DNA from: Flavobacterium azizsancarii
GTDB taxonomy: Bacteria; Bacteroidota; Bacteroidia; Flavobacteriales; Flavobacteriaceae
Assembly (NCBI RefSeq): GCF_027980145.1
Contig: NZ_JAMZNK010000012.1
Coordinates: 1 to 64,000, forward strand
Direction of reading: 5' to 3'
DNA: 64,000 bases
The position numbers and the translations under genes were made by a program. Below, piece after piece: positions 46,878-55,293 of the stretch. Numbering within the stretch: the first letter of the stretch is position 1; the number at the start of each line of letters is the position of its first letter. The notes below the pieces were generated by a model. The model did not search any database and was not told the DNA's origin. It saw only the letters and a list, made by a program, of their open reading frames with translations.

Positions 46878-46888
46878 GATTTTTTAGA

Positions 46889-48841
46889 TTAGGGTGTAAC
46901 AATATTCCAATACGGATTTGCGGGTTCGAATGTGCCTGCCAATTCTCTGAATTTAAACGGATCACCTTCAAAACTCACACCGTCAGAAGTTAGAATATTT
47001 CTTGCTTCTTCAGGATTGGATAGTAAGGCTACGAACTTGGCTTTTGGAATGGTTAATGTAAATTCGGCTTTATCATTTGCTCGGGTTTGACTTTGATGTA
47101 AAACACCGTTTTTAAGATAAACGAGAATATTTTTATTGAGTTCAGGGAAAATGAAACGCAATTTTACGTCTTTTCCAGCCGCTTTATTTCCGTCAACAGT
47201 TACAGACAAATAATCGAAAATTGCTTCGGGAGTTAGTGTCGACAAAAATCCGGCAGCACGATTCACAGGGTTTTTAGGAACAATTACACCTTCGCGAAGT
47301 TCTTTGGCTCCTGATAAATATAAATCTCTCCAAATTCCGGATTCACTCTGATACGCAATTTGTTCAAAAGCATCAGCTTGTAAATTTTTGGCCGCAACAT
47401 TCTCAGGATTCGCAAAGATCACATGTTTCAGTACTTCGGCAACCCAACGATATTCGCCTTTTTGGTAGCTTTCATTTGCTTTTTTCAAAGCTATTTCTTC
47501 GCCGCCAAACCATTCTACATATTTTTTAGCCGATTCTACTTGTGGCAGTTTATCATAATCAGCAGGATTTCCGTCCCACCAGCCCAGATAGAATTGGTAT
47601 GTTGCTTTGGCATTGTGTTTTACTGTTCCGTAAAAATCACGATTGTACCATTCTTTGCCTAATTCGGCAGGAAGTTTTATTTCTTCGGCAATTTCATCTT
47701 TATTTAAACCTTTATTGGCCAGATGAACGGTTTGATCATGCACGTATTTGTATAAATCTCGTTGTTTTTCCAGAAAAGTAATTCCTTTATCATGTCCGTA
47801 AACCGGCCAGGTATGCGACGGAACGATGAATTCGGTTTTATCGCCAAACAAATCAATCGCTTCATCCAGATATCCTGCCCATGCTTTTGCATCTCTGGTT
47901 TTTGCACCACGAGGCGTAAGGACATTATGATACGTATGACTGGCAATTTCGGCAGAAAAGAAAACTTTTTGAGCAGGAGCAAAGACCGTTAATTCGGCTG
48001 GAGCTTCAGAATTTGGCGTAAGCTGAAAAACCAGATCTAAACCATCAATCGTGATTTTTTGTCCTGTTTTTTCGACTTCAAAATTGGGCTGTAAAAGGGA
48101 GGACGAACCTCTGCTTAAAAACGGTTTTCCTAATCCCACATCGACCTGACCAGTTGCATTTCTTTCTAAACCTAACCCAAATTGATATCCGGCTCTTCGA
48201 CGCATTACATTTCCTAAAAGTACATTTTCGCTCACCGCTTCTTCGTAGAAACCTTTTGGCGTTATAAATTTTACTTTACCGGATTTGATATCTTCTGCAG
48301 AAACTAATCCTTCGATACCACCATAATGATCACCGTGACTGTGCGTGACAATTACGGCCAATATAGGTTTATTAGCAACGTGTTTTTTGACCAGTTCATA
48401 AGCAGCAGTCGACGCTTCGCCAATCGTCAAAGCATCAATAACTACATAGCCATTTTTGGTTTCTATAAACGAAATATTCGCAATATCAAGAGAACGAACC
48501 TGATAAACACCATCGGTAATTTTAAACAAGCCATTGATGTTGTTGAGTTGTGCCTGACGCCATAAAGCGGGATTTACTGTTGCCGGAGATTTGCCTTTTA
48601 TAAAAGCAAAATCATTGAGGTTTACAGCAACATTTCCTGTTTTAGAAAGAATTTTACCGTCGGCAAGAGTGGCGATAAAACCTCTCTTGGCGTCGGTAAA
48701 ATCGGCAGTATCATCAAAGTTTAACTTTGAATATACTGCCTCATTTGATTTTTGGGTATAAGTTGACGCCTGTTTTGGCGCTTGTGCATTTGCAGCAATG
48801 CTGAAACCGATTAACAGTGTCGTTATTTTATTTTTTTTCAT
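46889..48841 (-). CDS. SdsA-type secondary/primary alkylsulfatase
   Basis: 650 residues. A signal peptide (about 1-20) is followed by a metallo-beta-lactamase domain with THSHGDH (His167, His169, Asp171, His172), a helical dimerisation region and a C-terminal SCP2-like domain. This is the SdsA1/Pisa1 architecture. Such zinc enzymes hydrolyse aliphatic sulfate esters, for instance dodecyl sulfate, to alcohol and sulfate and need no formylglycine. I count one Met after the initiator and no Cys in 650 residues. It is in one operon with the desaturase-like gene upstream (7 bp) and the rhodanese-thioredoxin gene downstream. Confidence 0.92.
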   Translation of the reverse strand: MKKNKITTLLIGFSIAANAQAPKQASTYTQKSNEAVYSKLNFDDTADFTDAKRGFIATLADGKILSKTGNVAVNLNDFAFIKGKSPATVNPALWRQAQLNNINGLFKITDGVYQVRSLDIANISFIETKNGYVVIDALTIGEASTAAYELVKKHVANKPILAVIVTHSHGDHYGGIEGLVSAEDIKSGKVKFITPKGFYEEAVSENVLLGNVMRRRAGYQFGLGLERNATGQVDVGLGKPFLSRGSSSLLQPNFEVEKTGQKITIDGLDLVFQLTPNSEAPAELTVFAPAQKVFFSAEIASHTYHNVLTPRGAKTRDAKAWAGYLDEAIDLFGDKTEFIVPSHTWPVYGHDKGITFLEKQRDLYKYVHDQTVHLANKGLNKDEIAEEIKLPAELGKEWYNRDFYGTVKHNAKATYQFYLGWWDGNPADYDKLPQVESAKKYVEWFGGEEIALKKANESYQKGEYRWVAEVLKHVIFANPENVAAKNLQADAFEQIAYQSESGIWRDLYLSGAKELREGVIVPKNPVNRAAGFLSTLTPEAIFDYLSVTVDGNKAAGKDVKLRFIFPELNKNILVYLKNGVLHQSQTRANDKAEFTLTIPKAKFVALLSNPEEARNILTSDGVSFEGDPFKFRELAGTFEPANPYWNIVTP

Positions 48842-48848
48842 GGTATTT

Positions 48849-49910
48849 TTAAGATTGAGCCTGCTCGTAATACACCGGACTCGGAGAAATAGTTTCTGCT
48901 TTTGCTTTTATAGGAACTGATAAAACGCCTTCTGCCAAAGCACTTCCTTCTTTTTTAGATTTGAATATTGGCCATAAAAATTGTGCGTACCATTCTTCTT
49001 GTTTGTAGGACTTCATTCCGTAAGACGTTGGGTATTTACGGGTGATCAAAGCGGTTCCGAAAATCATGTCCCAGATAAAAAACATATTCCCAAAGTTTCC
49101 TTTAAAATGCCCAACACCATCTCCGCTTGTATCGGCGTGATGTGCGTGATGCGTTGCAGGAGTCGAAATTAAGCGTTCAAGAACCCATGCAATTGGGTGT
49201 AATATTCTGTATTTATAAAAAGGTTTGTCCCATTTGATGCTTGAATGTGCGCCAAGAGTGATGAAACTTTTAATCACCAAAACAAACAATGCAGGCAATC
49301 CTAAACCTAAAAAAGTTAAGGTTGCTGTCAAGTAAATTTGAGAAAAGAAAACCGTATAGATAAAGTTTTGTCTCGATGCCATCGCCATGCCCATATACGG
49401 AGCTGAATGGTGCGTTCTATGAAATCTCCATAAAAACGGAACTTGGTGGTGCAAACGGTGGTACCAGTATTGCGTTAAATCATCAGCAATTGCGATTAGA
49501 AAAAATCCTCCCCAAAACGGAACCCATGAAAGCGAGTTGGCCAAATTTGGGATTAAATAAGGTAATGCTGTTAAGCTAAAAAATGCGATTACCGGAGGTA
49601 AAAGTAATTTTGGCGCCAAGAAACAAATGATATCGACTTTGCGTTCTTCGCCCGTCCATTCGTCATCGTATAAACCTGCGGTGAATTCTATAACTCCCAA
49701 AACCAGCATGAAAACGATTAATCCCCAGGTACGAATGTTTTCGAAAGCGGGTTTTGTAAATTCTAAAAACGAGGGTAAAGTAAGGTGTGATTCTGTTATA
49801 ACTCCGTTTGTGAGTTTAAAATAAAGGAAAATTGCCAGTACAGGCAAACTGTATATTAAAAGACTGATGCTTAAATCTCTTGTTAGTTTTTCTTTTTGAA
49901 CTATTGCCAT
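48849..49910 (-). CDS. fatty acid hydroxylase/sterol desaturase family protein
   Basis: 353 residues, about five transmembrane segments. The His motifs of the di-iron membrane hydroxylase superfamily are present: HRLHH, HRTHHS and HHAHHAD. These enzymes hydroxylate or desaturate lipids or alcohols using oxygen. In front of an alkylsulfatase it may act on the alcohol or lipid released, but no family member with that role comes to mind. It is 6 bp after a 39-residue membrane peptide gene. Confidence 0.85.
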   Translation of the reverse strand: MAIVQKEKLTRDLSISLLIYSLPVLAIFLYFKLTNGVITESHLTLPSFLEFTKPAFENIRTWGLIVFMLVLGVIEFTAGLYDDEWTGEERKVDIICFLAPKLLLPPVIAFFSLTALPYLIPNLANSLSWVPFWGGFFLIAIADDLTQYWYHRLHHQVPFLWRFHRTHHSAPYMGMAMASRQNFIYTVFFSQIYLTATLTFLGLGLPALFVLVIKSFITLGAHSSIKWDKPFYKYRILHPIAWVLERLISTPATHHAHHADTSGDGVGHFKGNFGNMFFIWDMIFGTALITRKYPTSYGMKSYKQEEWYAQFLWPIFKSKKEGSALAEGVLSVPIKAKAETISPSPVYYEQAQS

Positions 49911-49916
49911 GATTTC

Positions 49917-50036
49917 TTATTTTAAAAAATTACTAATTAATGCTAAACCTCCCGCCAAAACAGCTAGCGGAACTAAAAAAACGATCGCTCCCACGACAAT
50001 TTTTTTTCCTATAATTTCAAAGTCTACTCTTTTCAT
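49917..50036 (-). CDS. 39-residue single-pass membrane peptide
   Basis: ATG at 50034-50036, MKRVDFEIIGKKIVVG followed by a hydrophobic helix of about 20 residues, ending NFLK. The stop is 6 bp before the desaturase-like gene, so it is probably translated from the same transcript. Charge distribution fits a transmembrane helix with a cytoplasmic N-terminus. No internal Met or Cys. Not recognised. Confidence 0.55.
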   Translation of the reverse strand: MKRVDFEIIGKKIVVGAIVFLVPLAVLAGGLALISNFLK

Positions 50037-50122
50037 GATTTCTAATTTTTTATGTTTTATAACTATATTGAAAATCAGTACGTTTTAGATAATGTAAAAA
50101 TAAATAAAATATTATTCTAATT

Positions 50123-50139
50123 CTATGGATTTAGTAGAG
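50123..50139 (+). promoter_or_regulatory. copy of the susC-upstream motif, inverted
   Basis: CTATGGATTTAGTAGAG matches the 17-bp motif at 40615 and 60399 at most positions. It lies about 90 bp upstream of the small peptide/desaturase/alkylsulfatase operon, in opposite orientation to the other two. Possible shared operator. Confidence 0.4.
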
Positions 50140-50183
50140 TTTTATTTACTATTTTTTTCAAAATTTGTTATAATATGTATTGA

Positions 50184-50780
50184 TTATTGTTTTACTTTTT
50201 GAATCGTTGGAAGCGTTTCAAGCGTTAAATTGTCTCTTAGTTTTTCAGAAGGCAAATACAAACGAATGATCAAACTCGCTTTTTTAACGTCATTGATAGG
50301 CAGCCAGTTTTCTTTTTTCTCCGTTCCCGAAAGATTAATTTTATACGAAGTACTATCCGCTTCATATTTTACATCCTCGAGATTGTAGCTGTATTTGTTG
50401 ATTGCGTTTTTAATTAGAAAACCGTTTTCATCATACGCCGTGATACTCCAGTATTTAGCGTCTAGTTTTTTTCCGCTAATTACGTAATCAGCTTTTGGGT
50501 CTAATGCGTTTCCTTCGCTATCTGTGCTTGTACTTAAGTAGATAACTTCTTTTTTGGTCAAAGCATAAGGCCCATAAACTGCCACTTGAGCAATGGTCAG
50601 CAAATCAGCCGAATTGAGGTCTTTGTCTTTATCGACCGTTTGCCAATTGCCAATAATGCGTTGCGAATCGCTTTTGCCTGATTTGATGTTATAAACACCA
50701 ACGGCACTCCCGAATACAATAGCCAAAATGATCAATGCTACTGCAAGTCCTATCTTTTTAATTTTTTGATTTAAAGCCAT
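50184..50780 (-). CDS. membrane-anchored DUF1214 protein
   Basis: 198 residues from the ATG at 50778-50780. The open frame extends upstream into a palindromic repeat only by way of a TTG. One N-terminal transmembrane helix (about 9-30), then a domain with YWSITAYDENGFLI, the DUF1214 motif (usually YWSLTxYD). Such domains often follow DUF1254 in one protein, and some members occur in sulfatase or lipid loci. Here the two domains are separate genes. No Met after the initiator and no Cys. Function unknown. Confidence 0.8.
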   Translation of the reverse strand: MALNQKIKKIGLAVALIILAIVFGSAVGVYNIKSGKSDSQRIIGNWQTVDKDKDLNSADLLTIAQVAVYGPYALTKKEVIYLSTSTDSEGNALDPKADYVISGKKLDAKYWSITAYDENGFLIKNAINKYSYNLEDVKYEADSTSYKINLSGTEKKENWLPINDVKKASLIIRLYLPSEKLRDNLTLETLPTIQKVKQ

Positions 50781-50816
50781 TTTTACTTTTTTTTTAGTTG
50801 AATGTTGTGTTTTTTT

Positions 50817-51058
50817 AGGAGCTAATCCCGCTATCCGTTCCAATCTTTTGTGTCGCTAAAGAAGCGCCACAAAAGGATTTCCACTTCTATCGGGGCTAGG
50901 TAAGACTTTGGCGAGTTACATTGTGTGCTCTGTGATAAAGTTATTAGGCACATTTTTGTCATTTCGACCGAAGGGAGAAATCACACTCGAAACTCCGCAA
51001 ACAATGTCGACAATCTTTGACGATAAAAGAGTGTGATTCCTCGTTCCTCGGAATGACA
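50817..51058. repeat. two palindromic repeats between DUF1214 and DUF1254 genes
   Basis: 50817-50897 repeats element A (AGGAGCTAATCCCGC... TATCGGGGCT) with an internal stem CTTTTGTG/CACAAAAG. 50958-51058 is a variant of element B (GTCATTTCGACC... CCTCGTTCCTCGGAATGAC). The same two elements lie together at 29327-29566, in the same order. Confidence 0.75.
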
Positions 51059-51089
51059 AAGACTGGGGTTACTTTGACAAAGATTACGC

Positions 51090-51641
51090 TTACTTCCCTA
51101 ACTTTTCTACCGTAACACCATGTTGCAATTCCGCTAATGTTTTTACCGGATATGCTTTTGAAACTAAATAGCGAAACAAAATCAATCCTTTAGTTGTAGG
51201 ACTGTAAATGATTTTCTCTTTCGGAATATTTTTCAATGCTTCAGCGGTACTTCCTTCAGGCGCTAAATAATATTCGAATTTAGCTTTTACTTTTTCTTCG
51301 TTTTCTACAAAAAAGTTAGTGGTGTTTTCCTGATAAGCCGAGATTGACCAATACGTCGAATCAGGAACAATCCCTGAAATTTTCAACACATTTTCTTTCA
51401 AATCATAACTGATGGTTGAATACAAAAAGTCAGGATTTGGTAATGGAATTACCCTGCTGTTGTCAGCATTGGGCTGATCTCCAAATCGGGGAGTGTTGAC
51501 AATGCCCAGACTTTTTTCTGCAAACTTTTTTTGCACGTAATATGGAGTGACCCAGATCGTGAGGTAGTAAAAACTTACTGCAATTACTACAAGAATCAAG
51601 GCGAAGATGCCTTTTTTCAAAATTGGTTTTGTTGCTGACAT
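51090..51641 (-). CDS. membrane-anchored DUF1254-like protein
   Basis: 183 residues with one N-terminal transmembrane helix (about 10-32), then a domain with PNPDFLYSTISYDL, resembling the DUF1254 motif NRDTLYS...D, and YWSISAY. Related in fold and probable partner to the DUF1214 protein encoded 309 bp further along, separated by repeats. No Met after the initiator and no Cys. Function unknown. Confidence 0.72.
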   Translation of the reverse strand: MSATKPILKKGIFALILVVIAVSFYYLTIWVTPYYVQKKFAEKSLGIVNTPRFGDQPNADNSRVIPLPNPDFLYSTISYDLKENVLKISGIVPDSTYWSISAYQENTTNFFVENEEKVKAKFEYYLAPEGSTAEALKNIPKEKIIYSPTTKGLILFRYLVSKAYPVKTLAELQHGVTVEKLGK

Positions 51642-51662
51642 AATTTACTTGTTTTAATATCA

Positions 51663-51700
51663 GTACTATTAATCATTCTTTGCAGGATGATTAATAGTAC
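51663..51700 (-). terminator. inverted repeat after the sulfatase gene
   Basis: GTACTATTAATCAT pairs with ATGATTAATAGTAC, 14 bp perfect, 11 bp past the sulfatase stop. There is no long T run, so it may be an mRNA 3' stabilising hairpin rather than a full terminator. Confidence 0.6.
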
Positions 51701-51710
51701 CGAGGGGTTT

Positions 51711-53636
51711 TTATTTATTTTTCTTGTGAACGCGTTGTTTCAAAACATCCTGCCAATCGATAAAAGGGTAGATGTTGTTTTTCTTCGCCTGATCGTCAAA
51801 AGCAGCCTGAAGTTCTTTTAATTTTTTAGGATTTTTTTTGGCTAAATCGACTCTTTCGTTAAAGTCAGTATTTAGATTGTATAATTCCCAAACATCATTG
51901 TCGTAGGTACTTGGTCCTGTATTTTTAGCCAAAGCGCCATTATCAACGATATCAATAAAATCAGGATGATGAGGTGCTGCAGCTTTCCATCCGTCTTTGT
52001 ACAAAGCTCTTGATCCAAAAATATAATAGTATTGAATTTTATGTCTTGAAGGTGCTTTTGCATCAGAGTAAGAATACGCTAGTGAAGTTCCTTGAATCGA
52101 ATCCTGAGCAATTCCGCGTATTTCTTTTGGGGTTGTAATACCAACAGTTTCCAGAGTGGTTGGTAAAATATCAATTACATGACCGTATTGATTACGAATT
52201 CCGGGAGTTTTTATTCCTTTTGGATAATACACAATCAACGGATTACGTGTTCCGCCTTCAGAATGTGCATCTTGTTTCAGATTTCTAAACGGTGTATTTG
52301 CCGCCAATGCCCATCCGTAAGGATAATTTCCTTCAACAGCTTCAGGAGTTCCCATAAGATCAATTTTCGCAAGATTTTCTTTTACAGCATCTTCTTTTGT
52401 ACCATTTCCGAATAATTTTTTCAATAAAGGCTGATCGATAGTTCCAGATCCTGTTCCTTCTTTACTAGCTCCGTTATCTCCTAAAACAATGTAGAAAACA
52501 GTATTATCTAACTGATTTATTTCTTTCAGATGATTTACGATTCGGCTTACTTCGTAATCGGTATATTCAAGATATCCAGCGTAGATTTCCATAAAACGGG
52601 CATATAATTTCTTTTCATCCGGAGACAAAGTGTTCCATGCTTTTACGTATGAATCGCGCGTTGGCAATTTGGCATCAGCCGGAATTAAACCTAATTTCTT
52701 TTGGTTGGCAATTACTTTATCGCGGTAAACATCCCAGCCTTCATCAAATTTACCTTTGTATTTGTCGCTCCATTCTTTAGCCACCTGATGCGGAGAATGT
52801 GTTGCTCCCGGCGCATAGTACAAAAAGAAAGGTTTGTTTGGCGCTGCAGTTTTTTGGCGATCGATATAAGTAATGGCTTTATCAGTGATTAATTCACTTA
52901 AGTGTTTTCCTTTTAAATCAGCTGTAAATTGATTTTTAGATTTATCATTTCCTGCATTATTTAGTCTCGTATTTCCGTTAAGCCAAGTTTGATCTTCAAC
53001 CAAATCGGGATTATACTGATCGGTTTCTGAACCTAAGAATCCGTAGAAATGGTCGAAACCTTTTCCGGTTGGCCATCTGTCAAACGGTCCGGCATCTGTA
53101 GCATCTTCGTCTGGCGTGACACCATATTTTCCAACGGCAAAAGTGTTGTATCCATTGTCGCGTAAAATCTCAGCAATTGTTCCTGCCGAAGACGGGATTC
53201 TACCATCGTATCCGGGAAATCCAGCCGACATAGCCGTATGCGAAAATCCACCTACGTGAACGGCGTGTGCATTACGACCTGTTAATAATCCTGCACGGGT
53301 TGGTGCACAAATTGCAGTGGTGTGAAAGTTGGTATAACGTAAACCATTATTGGCTAAATTCTCAAAAGTGGGCGTATTGATCAAACCTCCAAAAGCACTT
53401 GTAGCTCCGTAACCAACATCATCCAGTAAAATCCAGACAACGTTTGGCGCACCTTCGGGAGCTTTTACAGGATCTGGCCAATATTCTTTAGAATCTGCAA
53501 GGGTTTTGCCAATTACACCTTTGTAATTGGGATCTGGTTTTGATTGCCCAAAACTTAATTGGGCGACTATTAATGCCGTAATCAAAAGCCCTTTATTAGG
53601 ACTTTTGATTGCAATATTATTTTTAAACTTTTTCAT
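51711..53636 (-). CDS. large secreted S1-family sulfatase
   Basis: 641 residues with a long signal region (about 1-31). Metal Asp72-Asp73 in LLDDVGYGATS, formylglycine site Cys110 in TAICAPTRAGLLTG. Related to the larger arylsulfatases that have the AGPFDRWPTGKGFDHFYGF segment. The usual G-K-x-H motif after the formylglycine region reads GKYGVTP: Lys170 is kept but the His position is Gly172, so activity may be altered. I count three Met after the initiator and one Cys, the catalytic one. Last gene before the DUF1254 gene. Confidence 0.9.
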   Translation of the reverse strand: MKKFKNNIAIKSPNKGLLITALIVAQLSFGQSKPDPNYKGVIGKTLADSKEYWPDPVKAPEGAPNVVWILLDDVGYGATSAFGGLINTPTFENLANNGLRYTNFHTTAICAPTRAGLLTGRNAHAVHVGGFSHTAMSAGFPGYDGRIPSSAGTIAEILRDNGYNTFAVGKYGVTPDEDATDAGPFDRWPTGKGFDHFYGFLGSETDQYNPDLVEDQTWLNGNTRLNNAGNDKSKNQFTADLKGKHLSELITDKAITYIDRQKTAAPNKPFFLYYAPGATHSPHQVAKEWSDKYKGKFDEGWDVYRDKVIANQKKLGLIPADAKLPTRDSYVKAWNTLSPDEKKLYARFMEIYAGYLEYTDYEVSRIVNHLKEINQLDNTVFYIVLGDNGASKEGTGSGTIDQPLLKKLFGNGTKEDAVKENLAKIDLMGTPEAVEGNYPYGWALAANTPFRNLKQDAHSEGGTRNPLIVYYPKGIKTPGIRNQYGHVIDILPTTLETVGITTPKEIRGIAQDSIQGTSLAYSYSDAKAPSRHKIQYYYIFGSRALYKDGWKAAAPHHPDFIDIVDNGALAKNTGPSTYDNDVWELYNLNTDFNERVDLAKKNPKKLKELQAAFDDQAKKNNIYPFIDWQDVLKQRVHKKNK

Positions 53637-53697
53637 TTTATATATTTTTATGTTTATTACTATTCTTTAGAAAATTTCTGTTAGGCTACACTGATGA

Positions 53698-55266
53698 TTA
53701 TTTTATTTTATTCCAATCTTCGACACCTACTTTTACGGACCATTGCTGATGTAATTCAATCAGGGTTTGGAGTAATTTTGGTTCGGATTTTGCCAGGTTT
53801 TTGGTTTCTGTCCGGTCGGTGACAAGATTGTACAATTCCCAAGGCTGATTGTTTTCGGCTATAGCTTTCCAATCACCTTTTCGTACTGCTTTACTGCCTT
53901 CATGTTCCCAAAACAAAGCTTCATGAGCATCAGATTGTTGTCCTTCAAATTCTTTTTTTAAGCTAATACCTTCTAAAGCTGTCAGACTTTTTCCTTGAAA
54001 AGAATCGGGATATTGAATACCGGCATACTCCAAAAGAGTTGGAAAAATATCGATCAAATGACTTACTCTGTTGCTTTGTGTTCCAGCCTTAATGTGTTTT
54101 GGATAATAAGCAATAAAAGGTGTCGCAATTCCGCCTTCGTGGGTGTTCTTTTTGAATAATTGAAAAGGCGTATTGCTCACATTTCCCCACGGACTTTCGT
54201 AACTGTCAATCGAAGCAACTGATCCTGGTGTTCCATTTTTTTGTGTAACATAATTCCAGTTTTTCACATCATCGGCACTTCCGCCATTATCCGAAAGGAA
54301 GAGAACAAGCGTATTATCTTCTTCACCCAAAGATTTCACTTTCGCTAGGATTTCTCCAATTCCGGCATCCATTCGGTCGACCATAGCGGCGTAAATTGCC
54401 ATTCGCGTATCCCATTTGTCTTTTTCTTCGGCACTTAGTTTTTCCCAATCGGGTACTTTTTCACAACGATTTGATAAGTCCCAGTTTTTATCAATGATTC
54501 CCAGTTCTTTTAATTTCTTAAAACGACTTGCTCTCAATTGATCCCAGCCTTCTAAATATTTGCCTTTGTATTTTGCAATATCTTCGGGCAATGCCTGAAT
54601 GGGCCAATGTGGAGCATTATAAGCCACATATAGAAAAAAAGGCTGTTGCTGATTGCGCTGTTTTTCTAAAGAATTAAGCGCGAAATTGGTAATTTCCTGG
54701 GTGAGATAGGTAGAAGTATCGGTGCGGATAATTTCTTTATCTCCTTTCATAAAAGTGACTTTTCTTCCGTCGTTATACAAAGGCTGTGAGTTAAAATAAC
54801 TACTTCCATTGTTTTGTAAAGTAAATGAATCATCAAACCCCCGATTCACCGCCCAGGCCGATGGTACAAGACCAACGTGCCATTTTCCAGAAACAATAGT
54901 ATTGTATCCTGCCTGTTTTAGTGCTTGCCCAATTGTGATACAATGCTCGTTTAAATATCCCTGATAGGCAGGAAATCCTTTGTCCTGAACCATATCTCCA
55001 ATACCTGCCTGATGCGGATACAATCCCGTGAGCAATGACGCACGGGAAGGACAGCAACGTCCGGCATTGTAAAACTGCTTGATAATAAGTCCGTTTTTAG
55101 CGAGCTTATTCAGGTTTGGAGTTTTAATTTCTGAGCCAAAAGCACCAATATCTGAGAAACCTAAATCATCTGCCAAAATGACGATGATGTTAGGTTGTTT
55201 CTTCTGTGCAAATAGCTGAAATTGTACAACAACCAATAGGGCGAGAATGAACAGTTTTTTAATCAT
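53698..55266 (-). CDS. secreted S1-family sulfatase
   Basis: 522 residues with a signal peptide (about 1-21). Metal Asp33-Asp34 in LADDLGFSD and the formylglycine site Cys71 in GRCCPSRASLLTG, here with a second Cys next to it. GKWHVG and SDNGG intact. Similar in order and length to the sulfatase at 41009. Met and Cys content is normal. It is 28 bp downstream of SusD and belongs to that operon, so its substrate is probably the SusCD ligand. Confidence 0.93.
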   Translation of the reverse strand: MIKKLFILALLVVVQFQLFAQKKQPNIIVILADDLGFSDIGAFGSEIKTPNLNKLAKNGLIIKQFYNAGRCCPSRASLLTGLYPHQAGIGDMVQDKGFPAYQGYLNEHCITIGQALKQAGYNTIVSGKWHVGLVPSAWAVNRGFDDSFTLQNNGSSYFNSQPLYNDGRKVTFMKGDKEIIRTDTSTYLTQEITNFALNSLEKQRNQQQPFFLYVAYNAPHWPIQALPEDIAKYKGKYLEGWDQLRASRFKKLKELGIIDKNWDLSNRCEKVPDWEKLSAEEKDKWDTRMAIYAAMVDRMDAGIGEILAKVKSLGEEDNTLVLFLSDNGGSADDVKNWNYVTQKNGTPGSVASIDSYESPWGNVSNTPFQLFKKNTHEGGIATPFIAYYPKHIKAGTQSNRVSHLIDIFPTLLEYAGIQYPDSFQGKSLTALEGISLKKEFEGQQSDAHEALFWEHEGSKAVRKGDWKAIAENNQPWELYNLVTDRTETKNLAKSEPKLLQTLIELHQQWSVKVGVEDWNKIK

Positions 55267-55293
55267 TTTATTTATTGATAATTAGAGCTTTGA

